Shown in pieces: positions 25,783 through 33,728 of a DNA stretch of 64,000 nt. The translations under genes and the position numbers were made by a program. The first letter of the stretch is position 1. Every line of letters starts with the position of its first letter. The stretch lies in contig NZ_CP014578.1 of assembly GCF_001634365.1 (NCBI RefSeq), forward strand, positions 4,340,001-4,404,000, written 5' to 3'. This stretch comes from Paraburkholderia phytofirmans OLGA172 (GTDB lineage: Bacteria > Pseudomonadota > Gammaproteobacteria > Burkholderiales > Burkholderiaceae). The notes below the pieces were generated by a model. The model saw nothing but the letters and a program-made list of their open reading frames with translations, did not search any database and was not told the origin of the DNA.

Positions 25783-25863
25783 TTTCGACTCCCTGGTGGA
25801 AGCCGTGGCAACGGCTGGCGTGGCGCACCGCCGCATCGGAGTGACGCGGCGGCGGCACGGCGC

Positions 25864-27831
25864 TTACGGTGCGATATAACCCAGACGCGCCTTCAGCGAT
25901 TGCGGACGGCCTTCGAACAATGCCGCGTAGTAGACCGTGTTGGACAGCACATTCTTGACGTAATCGCGCGTTTCCTGGAACGGAATCGCCTCGGCGAAGA
26001 TCGCCCCTTCAACCGGCTGTTGCAACGATTGCCGCCAGCTGCGCGAACGGCCGGGACCGGCGTTATAACCGGCAGTAGCCAGCACCGCGGACCCGTCGAA
26101 CTGATTGTAGATCATCGACAGGTAGTTCGTGCCGAGCAGGATGTTGGTGTTGATGTCGTTCATCTGCTCGCGCGAAATCGGACCGAGGCCGATCTTCTTC
26201 GCCACCAGTTGCGCGGTGCCTGGCATCAACTGCATCAGACCGCTCGCGCCGACTTCCGAGCGGGCGTTCATGATGAAGCGCGACTCCTGACGAATCAGCC
26301 CGTACGCCCATTCGACATCGAGCCCACTCGACTGTGCATCGCGCTCCACGATGTCCTTGAACGGCGACAGATACCGCAGCGAGAAATCGTGCTCGCTCTT
26401 CGTGCGGTCCGCCGTGTTGACGGTGCGGTCATACAACTGGATACGGCGCGCATATTCGGCAACAGCGAGCAGTTGCCGGTCGCTCATGTCGCGAAGCGGC
26501 CAGTTCCATTCGCGATTGCCTTCGAGCCGCAGATTCAGCGCATAGAACCGCTGCGCCAGATCGAAGCCCGGCGTGTTGGCGGCCTGCTGGACTTCGGCGT
26601 CGGTCACGGTGGTTTTCGGCGGCACGCTGATCTTCTGGCCGAGTTCTTCGGAAGCCAGTTGGCCGTAGAAGTTGAAACCCCGCGAGATCGATTCGAATTC
26701 CTGGTTGGCTGTGGTCGTGTCGCCGGCTTGCTTGAGCGCACGCGCATGCCAGTACACCCACGACGGCTGATTGCGCAGCGCCGCCGGCATCTGTTCGATC
26801 GACCAGCGCACCATCGTCCAGTCGCCCGCGAGCAGGGCGGTGCGGGTGCGCCATTCGTACGCCGGGGTCGACAGTGGCGCATTCACCGAGAGCCGGTACC
26901 AGTCGACCGCGCTCGGCATCTGCCTGGTCGCGGCCTGATAGGCAATCGTGCCCCAGCCGATTGCACGCTCGGGCGAGCTCAGCGACGGCGCTACCGAGGC
27001 GAACGTGGCCGCGGCCATGGCCGGGTCGTTGCGCGCCATGCGCGTGATTGCGAGCAACGCGAGTTGGTGCGACTGCGTATCCGGACCGACGCCGCGTGCC
27101 AGCAACAACGGCGGCGTACTCGTGGCCTGGCCGAACAACACCGGATCGGGTGGCTGATTACCGAGCGCGTCGACAAGCTTGCTGCCGGTGTCGGTGTAGT
27201 TCTGCTCGTACGCGAGACGGATCTGTTGCCACACGTCGTCGGAACTGAATTGCTGGTTGACCGACAGCGCGGTGATCAGATCGACGCAGCCGTCGCCGTA
27301 CCACTTCGGATCGACCAGCAGCGCACGCGCCGCGTCGGCAACGTTCTCGCCACGCGCGGCGCGCGATTCGAGCGCGTAGCACTTCACCTGCGTATCGTCG
27401 TTCAGCACGAAGCGCGCGTATTGCTGATCGAAGTTACGCCAGTCGTGACGCGCGCCGAGCACCGTGAGGTAGTCGTTGCGCAGGCGGTCGGCGATGGCCT
27501 GGCCGTCGTACTTCTGCAGGAATGCCAGCACCGGCGCATCCGGCGCGTCAATCCGCGCATGGCCGCTGGAATCGAACAACTGCGGCTTGAGCTGGAAGTA
27601 CTCAAGATATGAAGGCGCCGGATAGTTCGGGATCGTGCTCGCCAGTTGCGCTGCACGCGCCGCGTCATTAGCGCGGGCGGCTTCGCGAAGCTGGACGAAG
27701 GTCTGGTCGTCGTTCGTGAGTTGAGAAAGGGGAATGGGCTTGACGGCAGAGGCCGTGCTGCACGCGACGAGTGCCGCAGCGGCAAGCGCCAGACCGGCCG
27801 CGCGATATACTCGATAGAGGCGTTTTGACAT
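25864..27831 (-). CDS. Soluble lytic murein transglycosylase (Slt70-like)
   Basis: 655 residues from ATG 27831. The signal segment ends in ALVACST, so it may be a lipoprotein. Residues 40-450 are the superhelical ring of the Slt family (many short helices; FQLKPQLF, YLTVLGARHDW), and the catalytic SLT domain is at the C-terminus: IRQESRFIMNARSEVGASGL, then MQLMPGTAQLVAKKIG, with Glu of QESRF as the acid. NYLSMIYNQFDGSAVLATAG and AEAIPFQETRDYVKNVL complete the fold. It degrades peptidoglycan exolytically. It is divergent from the 5-formyl-THF cyclo-ligase gene with only 20 bases between starts. Confidence 0.93.
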   Translation of the reverse strand: MSKRLYRVYRAAGLALAAAALVACSTASAVKPIPLSQLTNDDQTFVQLREAARANDAARAAQLASTIPNYPAPSYLEYFQLKPQLFDSSGHARIDAPDAPVLAFLQKYDGQAIADRLRNDYLTVLGARHDWRNFDQQYARFVLNDDTQVKCYALESRAARGENVADAARALLVDPKWYGDGCVDLITALSVNQQFSSDDVWQQIRLAYEQNYTDTGSKLVDALGNQPPDPVLFGQATSTPPLLLARGVGPDTQSHQLALLAITRMARNDPAMAAATFASVAPSLSSPERAIGWGTIAYQAATRQMPSAVDWYRLSVNAPLSTPAYEWRTRTALLAGDWTMVRWSIEQMPAALRNQPSWVYWHARALKQAGDTTTANQEFESISRGFNFYGQLASEELGQKISVPPKTTVTDAEVQQAANTPGFDLAQRFYALNLRLEGNREWNWPLRDMSDRQLLAVAEYARRIQLYDRTVNTADRTKSEHDFSLRYLSPFKDIVERDAQSSGLDVEWAYGLIRQESRFIMNARSEVGASGLMQLMPGTAQLVAKKIGLGPISREQMNDINTNILLGTNYLSMIYNQFDGSAVLATAGYNAGPGRSRSWRQSLQQPVEGAIFAEAIPFQETRDYVKNVLSNTVYYAALFEGRPQSLKARLGYIAP

Positions 27832-27851
27832 CGTTGTTTCTGGAGCGCGAA

Positions 27852-28451
27852 TTGAACCCAAGCATAGCATGCAACCCCGTCGCAGAATCGAAAAAGGCGC
27901 TGCGTCGAATGCTATTGGAAGCAAGGCTACAAGCGGCTTCCAAGCCGGCGCACAACGCTGCGCTCAACCGTCGCATTCTCGATGCGTTGAAGCACTACGG
28001 CGTGAGCAGCGTGGGTTTCTATTGGCCGCTGGCGGGCGAGTTCGACGCACGCACCGCGATTGCGATCTGGCTCGCGGCCGACTCGCAACACGAGGCGAGT
28101 TTACCGGTCGTCAAGGAACGCGGCGTGCCGCTCGAATTTCACGCATGGGCGCCCGATACGCCGATGAAGATCGGCCATCACAAGATCGCCGAGCCCACTT
28201 CTGGGCGCGTCGTCATTCCTGATCTGTTGTTCGTGCCGTGCGTCGGCTTTGACGCCGACGGCTACCGGCTCGGTTACGGCGGCGGTTACTACGACCGCAC
28301 GCTCGCCGCCTGGCCAGACTCGAAGAAGCCGGTCACAGTCGGCATCGCCTATGAAGCGTGCCGCACGGACGCGTTGCGGCGCGAAGCCCACGATATCCCG
28401 CTCGATCTGATCGTGACGGAAGCCGGCTGCTATCCACACCCGGCGGATTGA
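27852..28451 (+). CDS. 5-formyltetrahydrofolate cyclo-ligase
   Basis: 199 residues. It converts 5-formyl-THF to 5,10-methenyl-THF with ATP, recycling a folate storage form. The ATP/Mg motif GYRLGYGGGYYDRTLAAW and the N-terminal basic helix SKKALRRMLLEAR are conserved. The start is TTG 27852, preceded by GGAG at 27842-27845 with good spacing; the next ATG (27909) would cut into the conserved N-terminal helix. An in-frame stretch further upstream exists but overlaps the divergent slt gene. Confidence 0.9.
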   Translation: MNPSIACNPVAESKKALRRMLLEARLQAASKPAHNAALNRRILDALKHYGVSSVGFYWPLAGEFDARTAIAIWLAADSQHEASLPVVKERGVPLEFHAWAPDTPMKIGHHKIAEPTSGRVVIPDLLFVPCVGFDADGYRLGYGGGYYDRTLAAWPDSKKPVTVGIAYEACRTDALRREAHDIPLDLIVTEAGCYPHPAD

Positions 28452-28509
28452 GCGTTCGAAGCGCGCCGTGCGAAGCGCATTCTGCACCCGCCGGCGAGGC
28501 CGAACCCCG

Positions 28510-29022
28510 TTATAGAGACGACGCCGCCCGCGCGGCCGTGTCGTACAGTCCGGACGCATTGCGCATCAGTTGCGCCGCCTCGCCGATCTGCTCGTTGGTC
28601 AGGCCGCTTTCCTTCAGCGTCGAAATCAGGCAGCTCTCGCGCACCTCGCGGTACTTCAGACAGAGTTCGCGGCCCGCATCGGTCGCCGAGAAGAACACTT
28701 CCTTGCCAGTCTTTTCGCTTTTTACGTACCCTCTAGCTACGAGCTTTTTCAACGCATAGGTGGCGACATGGGTATCTTCGATGTTGAGCACGAAGCAGAT
28801 GTCCGCCAGTTTCTTGCGGCGCTCGCGATGACTGACGTGGTGCAGCAACGAGACTTCGATCGCCGTCATATCCTTTTCGCCGGCGGCCGACATGCAGCGC
28901 ACCATCCACCGGTTGAACGCGTTGCCAGCCATGATGAGTGCGTACTCCAGCTCGGACAGCTCCGCGCTTGTGTCAGACACGAGATGTTCCGAGGAGACGA
29001 TCTTGGTGGGGTGGCGCGACAT
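28510..29022 (-). CDS. Winged-helix (MarR-like) transcriptional regulator, divergent from pxpBCA
   Basis: 170 residues from ATG 29022. The winged helix is visible at MTAIEVSLLHHVSHRERRKK, LADICFVLNIEDTHVATYAL, KKLVARGYVKSEKTGKEVFF and SATDAGRELC. This matches the winged-helix DNA-binding group within the MarR-like proteins. Its divergent position next to the 5-oxoprolinase operon, with a 207-base AT-rich spacer containing repeats, suggests it regulates that operon and itself. The effector is unknown. Confidence 0.85.
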   Translation of the reverse strand: MSRHPTKIVSSEHLVSDTSAELSELEYALIMAGNAFNRWMVRCMSAAGEKDMTAIEVSLLHHVSHRERRKKLADICFVLNIEDTHVATYALKKLVARGYVKSEKTGKEVFFSATDAGRELCLKYREVRESCLISTLKESGLTNEQIGEAAQLMRNASGLYDTAARAASSL

Positions 29023-29105
29023 GGTGAAGATTCTCGAGAAACAGGATGGGAAGGTGTCGGGAGTGTACGACGAGCAGACCATTCCCGGGAGCCTGGCGAA
29101 AACGC

Positions 29106-29138
29106 TTATTGAGAATTCGTTGATATTTTATTGACAAT
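29106..29138. promoter_or_regulatory. Direct repeats and palindrome in the pxp regulator/pxpB divergent spacer
   Basis: TTATTGA occurs at 29106-29112 and 29128-29134, exactly 22 bases (about two helical turns) apart, and the second copy lies in the palindrome ATTGACAAT (29130-29138), which also contains a TTGACA -35 hexamer. This is a reasonable operator candidate for the divergent MarR-like protein; binding is inference. Confidence 0.4.
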
Positions 29139-29229
29139 GTACTCTTCATACATCGCGCACCCCATGCCGGTAAATATCCATAGGGTCCGATATGCTCGAC
29201 ATTTCCGACTCGACCTGGGCCATTAAGCG

Positions 29230-29883
29230 ATGAGCCAACCAAGAATCTTTCCGCTCGGCGATGCCGCGCTAGTGTGCGAGGTGGCGCCGCCCGCCACGCT
29301 GGACTGCCAACGGCGCGTGTGGGCCGCAGCCGCTGCCGCGCGCGACTGGCCGCATGTGCTGGAGGTGGTGCCGGGCATGAACAATCTGACAATCGTATTC
29401 GATCCGCTCGAAGCCAACCGCGAAGCGCTCGTGAGTCAATTGCAAGCGGCCTGGAACGCGGTGAGCGACGTGCCCGCACCCGGCCGTGAAGTCGAAATCC
29501 CGGTGCAGTACGGCGGCGAGTTCGGCCCCGACCTGCAAGCGGTCGCCAATCACACTGGCCTGAACATACGCGACGTTGTGCAACGTCATGCCCAGGGCGA
29601 GTACGTGGTGTTCTTCCTCGGATTCCAGCCGGGCTTCGCCTACATGGGCGGGCTCGACGCAGCGCTGCACACGCCGCGCCGTTCGTCGCCGCGGCTGGAA
29701 GTGCCAGCCGGTTCGGTCGGCATCGGCGGTGCGCAGACCGGCATTTATCCGGCGACGTCTCCCGGCGGCTGGCAGTTGATCGGCCGCACCGAACTGCCGC
29801 TGTTCGATCCGGCTCGCCGCCCGCCCACGTTGTTGCAACCGGGCGACCGGGTGCGCTTTACTGTCGCGGGGATACACGCATGA
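29230..29883 (+). CDS. pxpB: 5-oxoprolinase subunit PxpB (KipI-like)
   Basis: 217 residues. It has the KipI/Allophanate-hydrolase subunit 1 fold: PRIFPLGDAALVCEVA, VPGMNNLTIVFDPL, VEIPVQYGGEFGPDL, VVFFLGFQPGFAYMGGLDA and the end block VGIGGAQTGIYPATSPGGW. With PxpC and PxpA it forms the prokaryotic ATP-dependent 5-oxoprolinase that opens pyroglutamate to glutamate. Its last bases overlap the pxpC start (ATGA), and pxpA follows 19 bases after pxpC, so the three are one operon. Confidence 0.95.
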   Translation: MSQPRIFPLGDAALVCEVAPPATLDCQRRVWAAAAAARDWPHVLEVVPGMNNLTIVFDPLEANREALVSQLQAAWNAVSDVPAPGREVEIPVQYGGEFGPDLQAVANHTGLNIRDVVQRHAQGEYVVFFLGFQPGFAYMGGLDAALHTPRRSSPRLEVPAGSVGIGGAQTGIYPATSPGGWQLIGRTELPLFDPARRPPTLLQPGDRVRFTVAGIHA

Positions 29884-30932
29884 TCGACGTGATTCGCGCG
29901 GGTCTGCTAACTACGATTCAGGATCTCGGCCGTCACGGCTACCGGCACCTCGGCGTCGCGATGGGTGGCGCGCTCGACCGTCTGTCGCTCGAAGTCGGCA
30001 ATCGGCTGGTCGGCAACCGGCCCGATGCAGCCGGCCTGGAAATTACCTTCGGCCCGACCGTGCTGCGCTTTCTGCGCGCCACACGCGTGGCCATCACCGG
30101 CACCGAATTCGGCGCGACGCTCGACGGCAAACCGGTTTATTCATGGTGGAGCCTGCCGGTGCAGGCCGGCCAGGAACTGGTTTTGCAAGCCGCCAAACGC
30201 GGCATGCGCGGCTATGTCTGCATTGCTGGCGGTATCGATGTTTTGCCGATGCTCGGCTCGCGCAGCACCGATCTCGCCGGCCATTTCGGCGGGCTTGGCG
30301 GCCGGTCGCTGCGCGACGGCGACCGCCTGCCGGTCGGCGCGCCGTTGCAACGTGGCCACCTCGGCTTTACCCCAGAAGCGCCGGAGTTCGGCGTGAAGGC
30401 GCCCGCCTGGTGCAAGTTCGCGCTGGTCCATGAACCGCTGCGGCGTGGCCGGCATCCGTCCGGCGTGCCATGGGCCGTGCCGATCCGCGTGCTGCAAGGT
30501 CCCGAATACGGCAGCTTCACTGCAGAAGCGCACGAATCGTTCTGGTCCGATGAATGGCTGGTGACACCGAACAGTAACCGCATGGGCTACCGCCTCGCCG
30601 GCACGGAACTGAAGCGCACCCAGAAAAGCGAGCTGCTCTCGCACGCGGTATTGCCCGGCACGATTCAGGTCCCGCCGAACGGCCAGCCGATCGTGCTGAT
30701 GAGCGATGCGCAGACCACCGGCGGCTATCCGAAAATCGGCGCCGTGATCCAGGCCGATCTATGGAAGCTAGCGCAGGTTCGTCTGAACGCCTCCATCCGT
30801 TTCATCCCGACGACGCTCTATGAGGCGCGCCAGGCCTTACTGGAAGAACGCACGTATTTGCGGCAAATCGACGCCGCTATTGCCATGCACGAAGAGCGCT
30901 GCGCGCGTCGGCCGGCGGTCGCAGCGCTGTAA
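29880..30932 (+). CDS. pxpC: 5-oxoprolinase subunit PxpC (KipA-like, biotin-dependent carboxyltransferase-type fold)
   Basis: 350 residues. It opens with [20 protein letters not shown] and contains [40 protein letters not shown] and [15 protein letters not shown], followed by [20 protein letters not shown] and [11 protein letters not shown]: all standard allophanate-hydrolase subunit 2/KipA blocks. It pairs with PxpB. The overlap with pxpB by four bases indicates coupled translation in stoichiometric amounts. Confidence 0.95.
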   Translation: MIDVIRAGLLTTIQDLGRHGYRHLGVAMGGALDRLSLEVGNRLVGNRPDAAGLEITFGPTVLRFLRATRVAITGTEFGATLDGKPVYSWWSLPVQAGQELVLQAAKRGMRGYVCIAGGIDVLPMLGSRSTDLAGHFGGLGGRSLRDGDRLPVGAPLQRGHLGFTPEAPEFGVKAPAWCKFALVHEPLRRGRHPSGVPWAVPIRVLQGPEYGSFTAEAHESFWSDEWLVTPNSNRMGYRLAGTELKRTQKSELLSHAVLPGTIQVPPNGQPIVLMSDAQTTGGYPKIGAVIQADLWKLAQVRLNASIRFIPTTLYEARQALLEERTYLRQIDAAIAMHEERCARRPAVAAL

Positions 30933-30951
30933 CACTAAGCAGAGGAACACC

Positions 30952-31704
30952 ATGGAAATCGATTTGAACGCCGACCTCGGCGAAGGCTGCGGCTCTGACG
31001 AGGCGCTGCTCGAGCTCGTCAGTTCGGCCAACATCGCGTGCGGCTGGCACGCGGGCGGCGCCAACACCATGCGCGACTGCGTGCGATGGGCGGTGCAAAA
31101 AGGCGTGTCGATCGGCGCGCATCCGAGCTTTAACGATCCTGATAACTTTGGCCGCAAGGAAATGGACCTGCCGGCCAACGACATCTATGCCGGCGTGCTG
31201 TATCAGCTCGGCGCGCTGTCGGCGATCGCCCAGGCGGAAGGTGGGCGCATCGCGCACGTCAAGCCGCACGGTGCGCTGTACAACCAGGCCGCGCGCGACG
31301 CGAAGATCGCCGATGCGATCGTCTCGGCGGTCCACGATTTCGACCCGTCGGTAGCGGTATTCGCGCTCGCCAACAGCGGACTCGTGACAGCCGCACGCGC
31401 AGCGGGCCTGACCGCCGTCGAAGAAGTATTCGCCGATCGCGGCTATTGCGCCGACGGGTCGCTCGTGCCACGCACGGAACCCGGCGCGCTGCTCGACGAC
31501 GAAGACGTGGTGCTGACGCGCACGCTCGCCATGGTGCGCGAGCGCCGCGTGCAGGCCGTGGACGGACATTGGGTGCCACTCAACGCGCAAACCATCTGCC
31601 TGCACGGCGACGGCCCGCACGCGCTGGCGTTCGCGCGGCGCATCCGCCACGCGCTCCAGGACGCCGGCATTGAAGTTCACGCGGCCGGCGCCGCGAGCGC
31701 CTGA
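30952..31704 (+). CDS. pxpA: 5-oxoprolinase subunit PxpA (LamB/YcsF family)
   Basis: 250 residues from ATG 30952, with AGAGGAACACC as ribosome binding site. The start fits exactly with the family N-terminus [20 protein letters not shown], then [55 protein letters not shown] and [11 protein letters not shown]. The TIM-barrel-like enzyme carries metal- or substrate-binding His and Asp residues in these motifs. It completes the PxpABC complex. Confidence 0.96.
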   Translation: MEIDLNADLGEGCGSDEALLELVSSANIACGWHAGGANTMRDCVRWAVQKGVSIGAHPSFNDPDNFGRKEMDLPANDIYAGVLYQLGALSAIAQAEGGRIAHVKPHGALYNQAARDAKIADAIVSAVHDFDPSVAVFALANSGLVTAARAAGLTAVEEVFADRGYCADGSLVPRTEPGALLDDEDVVLTRTLAMVRERRVQAVDGHWVPLNAQTICLHGDGPHALAFARRIRHALQDAGIEVHAAGAASA

Positions 31705-31808
31705 TCCGCGCGTCGGCCAACGCGAGCAATACGGCGCAGGGATCCCCGCGCGCCGGCCCACGTTCGCCGCCACAAGCGGCAAGGTTGAAACCCTGTTTGG
31801 AGATCCAG

Positions 31809-32558
31809 ATGCAGACAACAGTCAGTCTATGGCCGCTCATTGGCGTGGCCGTCATCATCGTCGGCTTTTTATTACGCTTCAATCCGATGTTGATCGTGGC
31901 AGTTGCCGCGATCGTCACGGGTCTGGCCGCGCACTTCCCGCCTGAAAAAATCCTCGCCGAAATCGGCACCGGCTTCATCAAGACCCGCAATATTCCGCTG
32001 ATCATTCTGCTGCCGCTGGCCGTGATCGGCCTGCTGGAGCGGCATGGCCTGCGCGAGCGCGCACAAGCGTGGATCGGCGGCATCAAGGCCGCAACCGCGG
32101 GCCGTTTGCTGATCGTCTATCTGCTGGTGCGCGAACTCACCGCCGCTGTCGGCCTGACCGGTCTCGGCGGCCATCCGCAGATGGTGCGTCCGCTGATCGC
32201 ACCGATGGCCGAAGGCGCGACGGAAACGCGCTTCGGCAAGATCAGCGACGCGGTGCGTTTCAAATTGCGCGCGTTCTCCGCCGCGACCGACAACGTCGGC
32301 CTGTTCTTCGGCGAAGACATCTTCGTCGCCTTCGGCGCAATCGTGCTGATGACGACCTTTCTGAAAGAAGCCGGCATCGTCGTCGAGCCGATTCACGTGG
32401 CCGTCTGGGGTATCCCGACCGCGATCTGCGCGTTCGTCATTCACGGCTTCCGCCTCTATCTGCTCGACCGCAGGCTCGAACGCGAACTGCGCGGCAATGC
32501 CATAGCGAACACCCCCTCCGTTTCGCCGACGCAACCCGCCGCAGGAGACAAAGCATGA
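31809..32558 (+). CDS. DUF969 integral membrane protein, probable 5-oxoproline permease subunit
   Basis: 249 residues from ATG 31809 (GGAGATCC upstream). At least six hydrophobic helices (LWPLIGVAVIIVGFLLRFNP, MLIVAVAAIVTGLAAHF, IPLIILLPLAVIGLL and others) and the conserved segments LTGLGGHPQMVRPLIAPMAE and FSAATDNVGLFFGEDIFVAF. DUF969 always pairs with DUF979; here they overlap by four bases directly after pxpBCA. The two look like the halves of one ion-coupled permease; pyroglutamate import is inference from context. Confidence 0.85.
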   Translation: MQTTVSLWPLIGVAVIIVGFLLRFNPMLIVAVAAIVTGLAAHFPPEKILAEIGTGFIKTRNIPLIILLPLAVIGLLERHGLRERAQAWIGGIKAATAGRLLIVYLLVRELTAAVGLTGLGGHPQMVRPLIAPMAEGATETRFGKISDAVRFKLRAFSAATDNVGLFFGEDIFVAFGAIVLMTTFLKEAGIVVEPIHVAVWGIPTAICAFVIHGFRLYLLDRRLERELRGNAIANTPSVSPTQPAAGDKA

Positions 32559-33511
32559 CGCTCACGATTACCTATCTGTTCTGGCTGCTGGGCGTGGTGC
32601 TGCTAGTCATCGGCGGCATGATCGTCACCGACAAGGACCACCCGCGCCGTTTCACCGCCGGCGGTTTCTGGATTCTTTACGCGCTGATCTTCCTGATCGG
32701 CGACAAGCTGCCGCCCTCGGTGGTCGGCGTGCTGGTGATCGTGATGGCGCTGGCTGCGGGCTTCGGCGGCGTGACCGCGGCCAAGCCGAAAGTGCTGTCC
32801 CTCGAAGCGCGCAAGGCTAGCGCCGCGCGTCTGGGCAACAAGCTGTTCGTACCCGCGCTGACGATTCCGATCGTCACCGTGATCATTACGCTGTCGGCCA
32901 GCCATCTGATCTTCGGCGGCATGCCGCTGATCGAGAAGGCCAACGTGACGCTGATCGGCTTCGGCATCGGCTGCGTGATCGCACTTGCGATTGCCTGCGT
33001 GATGACGCGCGATACCGTCGGCCAGTCGATGAAAGAGGCGCGCCGCCTGGTCGATGCGTTGTCATGGGCCGCGGTGCTGCCGCAGATGCTCGGCATGCTC
33101 GGCCTCGTGTTCTCGGACGCCGGCGTCGGCAAGGCAGTCGCTCACGTCACCACGGCCTATATCAGCCTCGACTACCGGTTTATCGCGGTAGCCGTGTACT
33201 GCATAGGCATGGCGCTCTTTACGATGGTGATGGGCAACGGCTTCGCTGCATTCCCGGTGATGACGGGCGGCGTCGGCGTGCCGATTCTCGTCGGCGTGTT
33301 TCACGGCAACCCTGCGGTGATGGTCGCGATCGGCATGTTCTCGGGCTACTGCGGCACCCTGATGACGCCGATGGCCGCGAACTTCAACATGGTGCCGGCG
33401 GCATTGTTGGAATTGCCGGATAAGAACGCGGTGATCAAGGTGCAAGTGCCGACGGCGCTGACCTTGCTGATCGTGAACATCTTGCTGCTGAATTTCCTGA
33501 TGTTCCTGTAG
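32555..33511 (+). CDS. DUF979 integral membrane protein, partner of DUF969
   Basis: 318 residues from ATG 32555, overlapping the DUF969 stop (ATGA) and preceded by CAGGAGACAAAGC. About eight transmembrane segments, with the blocks LPQMLGMLGLVFSDAGVGKA, MGNGFAAFPVMTGGVGVPIL and SGYCGTLMTPMAANFNMVPA, the latter typical of permeases that bind carboxylates. It is the last gene of the pxpB-pxpC-pxpA-DUF969-DUF979 array; the pyrrolidone-carboxylate peptidase gene that often ends such arrays is not present. Confidence 0.85.
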   Translation: MTLTITYLFWLLGVVLLVIGGMIVTDKDHPRRFTAGGFWILYALIFLIGDKLPPSVVGVLVIVMALAAGFGGVTAAKPKVLSLEARKASAARLGNKLFVPALTIPIVTVIITLSASHLIFGGMPLIEKANVTLIGFGIGCVIALAIACVMTRDTVGQSMKEARRLVDALSWAAVLPQMLGMLGLVFSDAGVGKAVAHVTTAYISLDYRFIAVAVYCIGMALFTMVMGNGFAAFPVMTGGVGVPILVGVFHGNPAVMVAIGMFSGYCGTLMTPMAANFNMVPAALLELPDKNAVIKVQVPTALTLLIVNILLLNFLMFL

Positions 33512-33537
33512 GGGCGTTGGCCATACCGGGTGGCAGG

Positions 33538-33556
33538 CGCCGGCATCACGCCGGCG
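33538..33556 (+). terminator. Hairpin after the pxp operon
   Basis: CGCCGGC, loop ATCAC, GCCGGCG, 27 bases after the DUF979 stop. There is no T run, so any terminator role is weak or factor-dependent. Confidence 0.4.
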
Positions 33557-33728
33557 TGTCGCGCCGGTCGGCGAGTTGCATAGCCGTGGCAAATGGACGC
33601 CGCCGAATTCGGAGACGTCCGATCGCCAGGAAAGGGGCCGGACCATAAGCTGGCGGATGGTCTCCCCCATCCACATGTGCTGACGATGCGTGCAACGCGC
33701 GCTGTCAGTGCTTTCCAGCAGGTCCCCC

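Noticed and set aside
25078..27612. An 844-codon open frame on the plus strand, antisense to slt and the NDUFA9-like gene
   Set aside because: It is rich in Arg, His, Gln and Asp in the way high-GC antisense frames are, has no recognisable domain, and the opposite strand encodes two clear conserved proteins.
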